Source of the DNA: Ensifer adhaerens
Lineage (GTDB): Bacteria; Pseudomonadota; Alphaproteobacteria; Rhizobiales; Rhizobiaceae
NCBI RefSeq assembly: GCF_001270265.1
Contig: NZ_LGAP01000001.1
Span: 930,001-994,000 of the forward strand
Direction: 5' to 3'
DNA length: 64,000 nucleotides
In this document: in pieces, positions 21,275-29,536 of the stretch
Layout: each line of letters opens with the position of its first letter
How positions within the stretch are numbered: the first letter of the stretch is position 1
Program-made: the position numbers and the translations under genes
Notes under the pieces: generated by a model
What the model was told of the DNA's origin: nothing
Seen by the model: only the letters and a program-made list of their open reading frames with translations
Database searches by the model: none

Positions 21275-22096
21275 TCAGAGCGGCGCGACCGGGTGCGGCG
21301 AGCCGTCATAGCCGCCCCAGACCGACTGGTCGAAGCAGATGACCGAACCCGTCATCAGGCCGGATTCGTCAGACGACAGGTACGCACAGGCGCGCGCGAC
21401 CTCCTTGGGGTCGACAAGCCGGCCGAAGGGTTGTCCGGCGGCGGCCTTTTCCAGCCAGTCGGCAGCCGCCCCGTGAAACTCGCGCTGGATGCGGTCTTCG
21501 CCTTCGGATGCCATCCAGCCGATGTTGAGGCCGTTGACGCGAATGCGGTTGCGCAGCAGCGCATAGGCGGTGTTCTTGGTCAGCGTCTCCAAAGCCCCCT
21601 TGGACGAGCAGTAGGCAGCGATGAACGGCTGGCCGGCCATCGCCGACATCGAACCGATATTGACGATCGTGCCCTGCGTGCCCTCGCGGCGCATAACCTT
21701 GATCGCCTCCTGCATCAGGAAGAACGGCGCACGCACATTAATGGCGAACATCCGGTCGAACAGCTCGGGGCTGGTGTCGAGAATCGTACCGCGATCGGTA
21801 ATCGCCGCCGCGTTGACCAGCGCGTCGACGCGCCCGAATGTCGCGTCGCAGGCGTTGACGACCTTGCGGGCATCCTCGACCTTTTCGAGGTCTGCCTCAA
21901 CATAAAGCACCTGCGCGCCGCTTGCCTTGCGGATCTGCTCGGCCTTCGCTTCGCCCTTGGCAGCGTTGCGCCCGCAGATGACGACGCCTCGCGCGCCACG
22001 TTCCGCAAACAGGCTGGCGATCGTTGCACCCAGCCCCTGCGTACCACCGGTGACGATGGCGATCTTGCCGTCGAGACGGCCATATTGCTCAGTCAT
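21275..22096 (-). CDS. SDR family oxidoreductase
   Basis: A 273-residue classical short-chain dehydrogenase: cofactor motif TGGTQGLG (16-23), NAAA near 95-98, catalytic tetrad N120, S149, Y162 and K166. The Arg at 43 after the second strand (CGRNAA) hints at NADP(H). It lies 91 bp downstream of a PhyH dioxygenase gene on the same strand; a hairpin in the gap may reduce read-through. Together with the LacI regulator upstream this suggests a small catabolic unit, substrate unknown. Confidence 0.9.
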   Translation of the reverse strand: MTEQYGRLDGKIAIVTGGTQGLGATIASLFAERGARGVVICGRNAAKGEAKAEQIRKASGAQVLYVEADLEKVEDARKVVNACDATFGRVDALVNAAAITDRGTILDTSPELFDRMFAINVRAPFFLMQEAIKVMRREGTQGTIVNIGSMSAMAGQPFIAAYCSSKGALETLTKNTAYALLRNRIRVNGLNIGWMASEGEDRIQREFHGAAADWLEKAAAGQPFGRLVDPKEVARACAYLSSDESGLMTGSVICFDQSVWGGYDGSPHPVAPL

Positions 22097-22131
22097 GAAA
22101 ATCCTCCCAGGAGTGAATGTCTCATCGAAAC

Positions 22132-22166
22132 GGGAAAACGGCCCCCGCCGCAGAGCGCCGGGGACC
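22132..22166 (-). terminator. Hairpin between dioxygenase and SDR genes
   Basis: GGCCCCCG (22140-22147) pairs with CGGGGACC (22159-22166) with one mismatch; on the minus strand the stem is followed by GTTTTCCC. It could attenuate transcription from the dioxygenase gene into the SDR gene. Confidence 0.4.
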
Positions 22167-22187
22167 TGAGATATCTATGTCTGTTCT

Positions 22188-23381
22188 TCAGCTCAGCTTG
22201 CGCTGTGCCTGCTCGTCAAGCGCGTTGCGGAAATCCGCCTCGCTCCACTTGCTCGCAAGCGCCTCATGCATCAGTTGCGACTGGGTTTTCGGCGCGAGAC
22301 CGCCCAGCGGCGGATCGCGATCGAGATTGGTCGGGAAGGAATAGCCCTCGGCACAAGAGGCAATCGCATTGGCCGCCTCGCTGGCCGAGAGCGTGCCGGA
22401 TGCCGTCAAGGCCATCAGGGCCGGATGGAGCGCCGCACTCATCTTCACGCGATCGACGGTCTCCATCGCCCGTCCGAAGGCCGACGAGACCTGAAGCAGG
22501 TTGGCAACGCGCTTGATATCGGCCGAATGGTTGCTGCCGGCCGCATGGAACAGCGCCGGATTGAAGAAGACGACATCACCCTTTTCCAGCGGCAACTGCA
22601 CGTGATGCTGGTCGAAATAGGCCCGGAACTCCGGGCGCTTCAACGCGAGATAGCCGGGCAGATACGTCTGGCTATAGGGCAGGAAGAGCGTCGGGCCGCT
22701 CTGAAGCGGCATGTCGCAATGGGCGACGGCCCCTTGCAACGTCAGCACCGGCGATAGCCGGTGCACATGTGCCGGATACTGCTCGATGATATCAGAGGTC
22801 TGGAAGCCCAGATGGTAGTCGCGATGGGCCGACTGCGACGCGCCGCCCGGATTGACGCGATTGACCTGCGCCGTCATCTGGTAGTTCGGACCAAGCCAGG
22901 CTTCGCTGACGAGCGCTACAATGGCGTTGGCGTAATATGCGGCGAAGTTCTCAGGGCTTTTCAGGCAGTGCTTTTCGAGCGAGTTCCAGATCCGGTCGTT
23001 GGCGCCGGGCTTGGCAAAGTGGTCGCCACCACCGCTGTTGGTGCGGTGCTGTTCCTCGATGATGGCGTCGAAAATACCGCTGGCGGCATCGATGACGGCC
23101 GTGTCGGCATAAGCGCGCTTGAACACCGCGACGCCGGGCCCGGTCGCAAGCGCCTCGCAGATCTCGGCCAGGGCGGCGCGGCGTCCCTCGGAAGTGGCAC
23201 AGGCGGAAACCAGGCTGGCGCTGTCATAGATCAGCACATTCTTCTCGCAGGCGAGCGCATGCGGGTAATCCGCAAGGTTCGTCTGGCGCTCCACTTCGGC
23301 CCTGAACGCTTCGATGTCGCAGGCATCCTCACTCAGCCACACGCGGTCGAGCCGCTGGCGCGCATTGTTGTCGGTCTTCAT
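22188..23381 (-). CDS. Phytanoyl-CoA dioxygenase (PhyH) family protein
   Basis: A 397-residue Fe(II)/2-oxoglutarate-dependent oxygenase of the PhyH type. The iron ligands are visible as H186-x-D188 (SAHRDYH) and the distal H279 (ALFHAAG), with R291 placed to bind 2-oxoglutarate. The N-terminal 90 residues are an extra helical part. The family hydroxylates acyl chains, amino acids or other small acids; the substrate here is open. Divergent from a LacI regulator (94 bp between starts), which probably controls it. Confidence 0.85.
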   Translation of the reverse strand: MKTDNNARQRLDRVWLSEDACDIEAFRAEVERQTNLADYPHALACEKNVLIYDSASLVSACATSEGRRAALAEICEALATGPGVAVFKRAYADTAVIDAASGIFDAIIEEQHRTNSGGGDHFAKPGANDRIWNSLEKHCLKSPENFAAYYANAIVALVSEAWLGPNYQMTAQVNRVNPGGASQSAHRDYHLGFQTSDIIEQYPAHVHRLSPVLTLQGAVAHCDMPLQSGPTLFLPYSQTYLPGYLALKRPEFRAYFDQHHVQLPLEKGDVVFFNPALFHAAGSNHSADIKRVANLLQVSSAFGRAMETVDRVKMSAALHPALMALTASGTLSASEAANAIASCAEGYSFPTNLDRDPPLGGLAPKTQSQLMHEALASKWSEADFRNALDEQAQRKLS

Positions 23382-23475
23382 CCCGTTTCCTCCTCAGAAA
23401 CTTTCGATGTCCCGACTATAGGCGCCGCCAGATCGTGATATAGAGCAGGAATCCATCAAAAAACCATCAGGAGAG

Positions 23476-24507
23476 ATGGCGTTGGCTCATCCGTTTCTGG
23501 TCAAGGATATCGCCTTTCAGGCAGGGCTCAGCACCGCGACCGTCGATCGTGTCCTGAACGGGCGACCTGGCGTGCGCCAGCAGACCGAAGCGCGGGTGAA
23601 AGCCGCCATCCGGGAGCTGGAGAAGCAGCAATCCGGACTCGAAGTTCAAGGCCAGAAGCGCGCGATTGATGTCGTGATGGAGGCGCCGGAGCGCTTCACC
23701 GAGGCGGTCAGGCAGGCATTCGAAATCGAAGCCCCGACTTTCATGCCGACGACATTCCGTTGCCGTTTCCACTTCGCCGAGACCATGCGCCCGCACGACA
23801 TCGCACAGCTGCTCGATCGCATCCGTCTGCGCGGCACCGACGGCGTCGTGCTGAAGGCGCCGGATGTGCCCGAAATCATCGACGCTGTCGCCCGCCTGGA
23901 GCAGGCGGGAATTGCGGTCATCACGCTCGTCACCGATCTGCCGAACTCGGCACGCACCGCCTATGCCGGCGCCGACAACCGCGCGGCCGGCGAGACGGCT
24001 GCCTATCTCATCGGCGAACGTTTTGCCGAAAGCTCCGCGACCGTACTGGTGACGATTTCAAGCAGCCGCTTCCGTGGCGAGGAGGAGCGCGAGATCGGTT
24101 TTCGCCGGGTGCTGCGTGAACATTATCCGGCGATCCGCATCGTCGAGATCAGCGAAGGCTATGGCAAGGACGCCGAGACGGGTGTGCTTGCTGCAAAGGC
24201 GCTTGCAGCGCACGCCGATATCAACGCCGCCTATTCGATCGGCGGTGGCAACCGCGCCGTGCTGGCCGCCTTCGAGCGCCATGGCCGCGACTGCGCGCTG
24301 TTCATCGCCCATGACCTCGATCAGGACAATCTGGCGCTGTTGCGCCAGCGCCGGATCCATTTCGTCCTGCACCATGATCTGCGCAGCGATGCCCGCATGA
24401 CCTTCCGCGCCATTCTCGCCAGCAGAAGCGGCGCCGGCCAAAAGCTCAGCAGCAGCCGGCTCTCCGCCGTCGAGGTGATCACCCCTTACAACGTGCCCAT
24501 CGCTTGA
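23476..24507 (+). CDS. LacI family transcriptional regulator
   Basis: A 343-residue LacI/GalR regulator. The HTH and hinge are at residues about 7-60 (VKDIAFQAGLSTATVDRVLNG), followed by a periplasmic-binding-protein-like sensor domain (GTDGVVLKAP, NRAAGETAAYLIGERF, VLVTISSSRFRGEEEREIGF). The sensor of this group binds sugars or polyols, so the divergent dioxygenase/SDR pair may act on a sugar- or inositol-like compound. I saw no perfect palindromic operator in the 94-bp shared promoter. Confidence 0.92.
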   Translation: MALAHPFLVKDIAFQAGLSTATVDRVLNGRPGVRQQTEARVKAAIRELEKQQSGLEVQGQKRAIDVVMEAPERFTEAVRQAFEIEAPTFMPTTFRCRFHFAETMRPHDIAQLLDRIRLRGTDGVVLKAPDVPEIIDAVARLEQAGIAVITLVTDLPNSARTAYAGADNRAAGETAAYLIGERFAESSATVLVTISSSRFRGEEEREIGFRRVLREHYPAIRIVEISEGYGKDAETGVLAAKALAAHADINAAYSIGGGNRAVLAAFERHGRDCALFIAHDLDQDNLALLRQRRIHFVLHHDLRSDARMTFRAILASRSGAGQKLSSSRLSAVEVITPYNVPIA

Positions 24508-24523
24508 GAACGAGCCGGTGAGA

Positions 24524-24557
24524 AAGGCAGGCCCTACGACTTACGCGGGGCCTGCTT
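24524..24557 (+). terminator. Terminator after the LacI-type gene
   Basis: GCAGGCCC (24527-24534) pairs with GGGCCTGC (24548-24555), extended by G-T and A-T pairs, beginning about 17 bp after the stop codon; a short TT follows. Confidence 0.55.
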
Positions 24558-24612
24558 CAGCACCTCTGGCCCGCCGAACGTGTCGAACTATGCATGCATG
24601 CTTGCTTTCCCC

Positions 24613-24780
24613 CTATCGGATCAGTGTGCGGACGAACTCTTCGCCAAGACCGACCGATTTACAGTGTGCCGCATAATGGTCGCGCGCCTCAGCCACGCCT
24701 GCATTTCGACCGGCGACAACGACGCCCGACTTTTGTTGGGTGATCGCCCCGCTCGGTGGACGATTCAGCCGGCGTGACGC
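24613..24780 (-). pseudogene. Possible C-terminal gene remnant
   Basis: On the minus strand, in a frame different from the neighbouring GGDEF gene, the sequence encodes a protein-like tail: ITQQKSGVVVAGRNAGV, then AEARDHYAAHCKSVGLGEEF and VRTLIR followed by TAG at 24613-24615. No start codon or full domain precedes it; the frame runs back under the 3' end of the GGDEF gene. It may be the tail of a decayed gene. I do not recognise the family, and chance is not excluded. Confidence 0.3.
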
Positions 24781-26285
24781 CTGGCCGCCTGTTCGACAGA
24801 CACAGCCTCACCTTGCGCCGCGAGGTCGTCTGCGGTTTGGACGCGGTTGCGTCCACGTCGCTTGGCGAGATAGAGCGCCTCGTCGGCAGCTGCCAACAGC
24901 GCGCGGGCCGTGCGGCCATGCCGAGGCGCAAAGGCAATGCCGACACTGCCGCCGACGCGCAGCATCTGTCCCTCGAAGTCGATCGGCGTCTGCGCATCGA
25001 TGACAAGACCGGCTGCGAGATCGGATACATCCGTGCCCTTGCTGACCGAACGCAGGATGACGGCAAATTCGTCGCCGCCAAGGCGGGCAACGGTTCCGCG
25101 CACGCCAACCCGCAGGCGGTATCGGTCGGCGATCGCCATCAACACCGCATCGCCCGCCGCGTGTCCTTGCCGGTCGTTGACGGCCTTGAACTCGTCGAGG
25201 TCAGCGTAGACCAGCGCGAACGGCCGGTTCTTGACGTCAAGCAGAGCCGCAGCGAGCGCATCGTCAAAACCACTGCGATTGAGCAGCCCGGTGAGGCGAT
25301 CGTGTTTCGCCATGTGGCGGTTTCGCGCCTCGCTCTGCTGAAGGGCGGCAAAGACCGACGAGAATCGGAGAGCTACGAAGGCCATCAGCAAAGCCGCCAC
25401 GATGGCGATAACGATGACGCTCGGCAGGATCTCCGCACGCACGAAGCCGCCGGGGGATTTGGGCGTCCAGGCTATGACAAGGCAGGAGGCGTCCGCGCAA
25501 CGGCCCTCGGAGACATGCACGCTGTCGGCCGGCCGCTGCGATAGCGGCACGAAGGTCAGGCCGGTCACGCCGAGCCTTGCCTCGATTTCCCGCATCAACT
25601 TCGCCGTCAGCGGACGAACCGAGACCATGAACACAGGCTCGCGACGCGCGGCAGGAACCTGCAGCGTTTCGGGGATCACCGCCTGAACCACGGCGATACT
25701 CATCTGTCCCTGGATTTCACGCAGATCGACGGCATGGATACCGGGCACGACCGGCGCCAGCGATTGCCGGTCGGGCCTGGTGATGTCAAGCGTATAGCTT
25801 CCGTCGTTGTTTCTCAGCGCGTTGTCGTAACGGCGTCGGGCCTCGTCAAGCAGATCGTCGACCTCGCGAAGCGGGACCCCGGCCGCTCCTGTCGACACGA
25901 CCAGACCGTCCCTCAGAGCGGTCGAAACATGTCCGTCAGCATCGCTGAAGATCAGCCAGGAGAAGCCATAATCCTCCCACAGCCAGCCGGCCAGCTGTTC
26001 TGAGACGAAGGTATCGCTTATCCGCCCGGGTGCCAGTTCGGCATAGGTGTCGTTCCAGAAAGAAATTTGCGCCTGGAATTGCACGGCGGCGTCCATCTGG
26101 TGGCGCAATTCGTTCGCCACCAGCCGGCGCTCTGCCGAAAGCCCGAAGCGGTCGGCCTCGACGACGGAGCGGTTGAGAACGAAGACGAGGCTGGCGATCG
26201 TCAGGACCGCGACCAAGGTGCAGGCCGCGTGGATCGCCCAGACCGCCTTGTTGCGCTTCGATTGCCGAAACTTATTCCCGATCAC
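24765..26285 (-). CDS. Membrane-anchored diguanylate cyclase (CHASE4-like sensor + GGDEF)
   Basis: A 506-residue protein with two membrane helices (about 16-38 and 284-308) flanking a periplasmic domain that resembles CHASE4 (FQAQISFWNDTYAEL, WLWEDYGFSWLIFSDADG). The C-terminal GGDEF domain (about 325-485) has an intact catalytic motif GGDEF at 403-407 and the DLDEFKAVND substrate motif. No RxxD inhibitory site is present at the usual place upstream. It probably makes c-di-GMP in response to an extracytoplasmic cue. No EAL domain is attached. Confidence 0.9.
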   Translation of the reverse strand: MIGNKFRQSKRNKAVWAIHAACTLVAVLTIASLVFVLNRSVVEADRFGLSAERRLVANELRHQMDAAVQFQAQISFWNDTYAELAPGRISDTFVSEQLAGWLWEDYGFSWLIFSDADGHVSTALRDGLVVSTGAAGVPLREVDDLLDEARRRYDNALRNNDGSYTLDITRPDRQSLAPVVPGIHAVDLREIQGQMSIAVVQAVIPETLQVPAARREPVFMVSVRPLTAKLMREIEARLGVTGLTFVPLSQRPADSVHVSEGRCADASCLVIAWTPKSPGGFVRAEILPSVIVIAIVAALLMAFVALRFSSVFAALQQSEARNRHMAKHDRLTGLLNRSGFDDALAAALLDVKNRPFALVYADLDEFKAVNDRQGHAAGDAVLMAIADRYRLRVGVRGTVARLGGDEFAVILRSVSKGTDVSDLAAGLVIDAQTPIDFEGQMLRVGGSVGIAFAPRHGRTARALLAAADEALYLAKRRGRNRVQTADDLAAQGEAVSVEQAARRHAG

Positions 26286-26447
26286 GCCAACGCCCCCTCA
26301 CCGGGCCAGCCGTCAAAGGCGAAGGGTGGCACCAGTCAGACGCCACCCTAAAGATCAAAGCAGAAATTTAGTTTAAGCAATCTGGTATTGAAAGCCTTAA
26401 AGACTTCAACCGCCTAGTATAACCAGCAATCTGTAGTCGTGCGACCG

Positions 26448-28181
26448 CTAGTTGGACGGCAACGTCCGGCGCAACAAAAAGATTATTTCCTCGTCACCTT
26501 CGTCGCGCGCCATATCGCGGATCGAGCGCGCACCAGTGCCATCGCGCAGGTTGGCATTCGCGCCTTTTTCGAGCAGCACCTTCACCACCGTTGGTCTCCT
26601 GTTGACGACCGCAATGGCAAGCGGCGTCATCCAGTCGGTCTGCGGATTAGGTCGCCCGCGCCCACGGAATTGTCCGAAGGGGATGTCGAGCAGCTCCGGC
26701 TTTTCATCGACGATCTCCAGCACTCGTTCGCCCTTGCCGAAGGCGGCAGCGGCAAACAGGTCGAGCGGCTGGTTTTCGAGGAAGCGCACCATATCAGCCT
26801 TGCCGTTATATTCCGCCCAGCCGATCGGTGGCGCGTGGTGATACGGGTCGCGCGCCATGGCGTTGGCGCCATGATCGAGCAGCAGCTTCGCCATTTCGAT
26901 ATGCCCGTGTAGCGCCGCCTCGTGCAGCGGCGTGCGCGACGTCATGCGGTTGACGTCGAAGCCGAGCGACAGCATCAGCACCACCTGGGTCTGCTGGTTT
27001 TCGCCCGCAGCCTCATGCAGGATTGCGGGATGGGCCGCCTGTGTGCGCGAAACCAGCGTCGGATCCCCGGCTGCCAGTGCCTTCGCCTGCTCTTCCTTGC
27101 CCTCACCAATGGCCCGCGCCAGGCGATCGACATCGGTGAGTTCCGTAACCGTGGCGCCATGTGCCACCAGATAGCCGGCGAGCGCCGCGTCGCCGCCGAG
27201 TTCAGCCCATTGGTAGGGCGTGCGGCCTTTCATGGTGCGGTTGACGTCGGCCCCATGTTGGACCAGCAGCCGCACCCGGTCCGCCATCTTCTTTTCCAGC
27301 GCCCAGACCAGCTGATAGTCAAAGACCCGCTCGCTGTTTTCAATCAACTGGCCATTTTCGCGGACAAGCCAGTTGTTCCTGTCCTTCGCACTCAGTCCGT
27401 GCCGCAACAGAAGGGTGATGCAGGTGTTGTCGGGCTCGAACATTCGGTTGTAGAGCGCCTGGCTGTCATTGGCCTTGGCGCCGGCCTTGAGCAGAAGTTC
27501 GGCAAAGGCGATGCAATCCGGGTGTTCCGGCTGCCGCTCCTTGCCCGCCTCGCCCTGGCCGAAGACGCCGGTGAGCGCGGTAAAGCGATATTGCCCGTCA
27601 TCCATCCAGAAGGCATTGGCATCGGCGCCGCGTGCCACCAGCCGCTCTCCGGCCGCAAGAGACGATCGGCCGGGAACGCGAGCATAGGTGGCATAAAGCA
27701 GAGGCTCCCAATCGTAGGGCCCACCACGCCTGCCGGTGAGTTTCGGATCCTTGTCGAGCCAACGGTCGATGGCTTCGCCATCGCCGAGTGCTGCGGCAAC
27801 GTGGATGCTTTCGCCGGCAATTTCCGGATGTTCGTCAAGCAAGGCTTTCGCCTGCGCATATCGCTCCGGGTCGGCCGCGATATCAGCGAAGTAGGACACG
27901 GTCGCCAAGGCCAGGAAACGGTTGGCAAGCTGTTCGGTGGCCGGTTTTCCCGGTTGAGCGCGTTCGAGATGCGTTTTCAATCGCGTCCAGCTGGAAAACC
28001 CGAACTCGCGGGCAATGACCAGCTGGGCATCCTGCAGGCCCATGGCGGCGGGCTCGGAGAAATATGGCAGCGCCCGCTGGCGTGCTGCGGCATCACCAGC
28101 CTTCAGGGCCTTGTGAAAAGCCTTGGCCTGTTTGCGGATGGAATCGAGGGTAGCGTTCGCGGGAAGATCGCGCGTGATCAT
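26448..28181 (-). CDS. Ankyrin repeat protein
   Basis: A 577-residue soluble protein starting MITRDLPANATLDSIRKQAKAFHKALK, with a strong AGGAGG before the ATG. Ankyrin repeats are clear in the last two thirds (GADVNRTMKGRTPYQWAELGG, MTSRTPLHEAALHGHIEMAK, KGANANLRDGTGARSIRD). The N-terminal part has degenerate repeats and helices (FSSWTRLKTHLERA). No signal peptide or catalytic domain is seen. Such proteins bind partner proteins; the partner is unknown. Confidence 0.88.
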   Translation of the reverse strand: MITRDLPANATLDSIRKQAKAFHKALKAGDAAARQRALPYFSEPAAMGLQDAQLVIAREFGFSSWTRLKTHLERAQPGKPATEQLANRFLALATVSYFADIAADPERYAQAKALLDEHPEIAGESIHVAAALGDGEAIDRWLDKDPKLTGRRGGPYDWEPLLYATYARVPGRSSLAAGERLVARGADANAFWMDDGQYRFTALTGVFGQGEAGKERQPEHPDCIAFAELLLKAGAKANDSQALYNRMFEPDNTCITLLLRHGLSAKDRNNWLVRENGQLIENSERVFDYQLVWALEKKMADRVRLLVQHGADVNRTMKGRTPYQWAELGGDAALAGYLVAHGATVTELTDVDRLARAIGEGKEEQAKALAAGDPTLVSRTQAAHPAILHEAAGENQQTQVVLMLSLGFDVNRMTSRTPLHEAALHGHIEMAKLLLDHGANAMARDPYHHAPPIGWAEYNGKADMVRFLENQPLDLFAAAAFGKGERVLEIVDEKPELLDIPFGQFRGRGRPNPQTDWMTPLAIAVVNRRPTVVKVLLEKGANANLRDGTGARSIRDMARDEGDEEIIFLLRRTLPSN

Positions 28182-28346
28182 GAAAGACCTCCTTTCATTC
28201 ACGTCCGGTATCCGCGCCCACAGACTGAAAAGAGGTGTGGCAACCAAGTTCAGTGAAACAGGTGGGTCTGGCCCTTCCCGCGGATCGGGTGCGCCCTGCG
28301 AACGACAAGATCGCTAGCATGCAGCCCATATTCTTGTCTAGTCTGC

Positions 28347-29174
28347 TCAGCTTTCCGGTTCGTAGCGAACAAAGGCAAAGCGGTCGCCCTTGGGCGACCA
28401 GTTGGGCACATTCATCGTGCCCTGCCCGCCGAAGAGTACGAACAGCTCCCGTGCATTGCCACCGTCCATGTCCATCAGTCGCAAGCGAACATCGAGGTCT
28501 CGCGGATGGTCAAAGACATCGCCGTCGTAGGAGAGAACCAGGAGGTGTCGCCCGTCCGGCGAGGGATGCGGGAACCAGTCGCCATAGGGGCTGTCGGTAA
28601 TTCGCTCAGCGTCGGTACCATCAGGCCGAACGCGCCAGATCTGCATGCGGCCGGTGCGGCTGGAGTTGAAGTAGATCCACGCCCCGTCCGGCGACCAGTC
28701 CGGCCCGTCGTTGCGGCCCTCGCCCTGCGTCAGCCGCCGCTCCTCGCCGCCGTTGACCGAGATCGTATAGATATCGAAGACCTGATCGCGAATGCCGCAA
28801 TAGGTCAGCGCCCTGCCATCCGGCGACCAGCCGTGCCAGTAGGACGGCAGGTTCGATGTGATAAGGCGCGGGCTGCCGCCAGCAGCCGGCAGCAGATAAA
28901 TCGCTGACTTGCCGAACTCGGTCTTGTCGCTGATCGCGATCGTGCCGCCATCCGGCGAAATGCCGTGGTCGTTGTTGCAGAGATGGGCAAAACCGGTGTC
29001 GATCTCGGCAGGCTCCGAGCCGTCAAAGGCAAGCCGGTAAAGCCGCCCGTCGCCATTGATGACGAGAGACCGCCCGTCCGGCGACCAGTTCGGCGCCTCG
29101 ACCAGCCTGTCCGTCTGCCAGACGACGCGAGTCTCGCCGGTCACGATGTCATAGGTTTCGACGGAACTGCGCAT
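28347..29174 (-). CDS. TolB-like PD40 beta-propeller protein
   Basis: A 275-residue protein built of WD40-like PD40 repeats, each carrying a W/G-SPDG motif ([54 protein letters not shown]), i.e. a six-bladed propeller. There is no signal peptide, so unlike TolB it should stay in the cytoplasm. AGGAGAAG precedes the ATG at 29174. It lies 24 bp after the small membrane protein gene, likely in the nadE operon. Function unknown. Confidence 0.85.
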   Translation of the reverse strand: MRSSVETYDIVTGETRVVWQTDRLVEAPNWSPDGRSLVINGDGRLYRLAFDGSEPAEIDTGFAHLCNNDHGISPDGGTIAISDKTEFGKSAIYLLPAAGGSPRLITSNLPSYWHGWSPDGRALTYCGIRDQVFDIYTISVNGGEERRLTQGEGRNDGPDWSPDGAWIYFNSSRTGRMQIWRVRPDGTDAERITDSPYGDWFPHPSPDGRHLLVLSYDGDVFDHPRDLDVRLRLMDMDGGNARELFVLFGGQGTMNVPNWSPKGDRFAFVRYEPES

Positions 29175-29198
29175 GCTCTTCTCCTGCCGCAATCGCAG

Positions 29199-29534
29199 CT
29201 ATTTGCGTTCTTCGCCCGCCGACTGCATTGCCAGTACCTTGGCGCAGATCGACTGCATCAGGCCGAATTTGCGCTGGTCCCGCCAGGTCGAGACGAAACC
29301 CCAGGCCAGCAGCAGCAGGATGCAGACGAAGGCCACGCCGACGACGGCGAGGCTGCCGGTCGCAAGACCATAGATCCCGAACACCGCCGGTGTTGCGAAA
29401 TAGGCGACCTGGGCCGAAACCTGCCCACCGGCAGAACCATCACTCAACGACCAAAGCCGGATCAGCCGGATTTCCTCGTCCGTAAACTCCGGACGGCTCT
29501 CCCTGCCGTCCTGCCCTTCGGAGAAGATGCTCAC
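29199..29534 (-). CDS. Small two-helix membrane protein
   Basis: A 111-residue protein. Residues 1-40 are soluble and acidic (FTDEEIRLIRLWSLS), then come two hydrophobic helices (about 43-60 and 62-83) and a basic tail. It starts 2 bp after the nadE stop and is therefore translationally linked to it. I do not recognise the family, and a link with NAD metabolism is only positional. Confidence 0.7.
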   Translation of the reverse strand: MSIFSEGQDGRESRPEFTDEEIRLIRLWSLSDGSAGGQVSAQVAYFATPAVFGIYGLATGSLAVVGVAFVCILLLLAWGFVSTWRDQRKFGLMQSICAKVLAMQSAGEERK

Positions 29535-29536
29535 CG

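Noticed and set aside
24580-24777. 65-codon plus-strand frame after the LacI gene
   Set aside because: The opposite strand reads more protein-like; no start signal.
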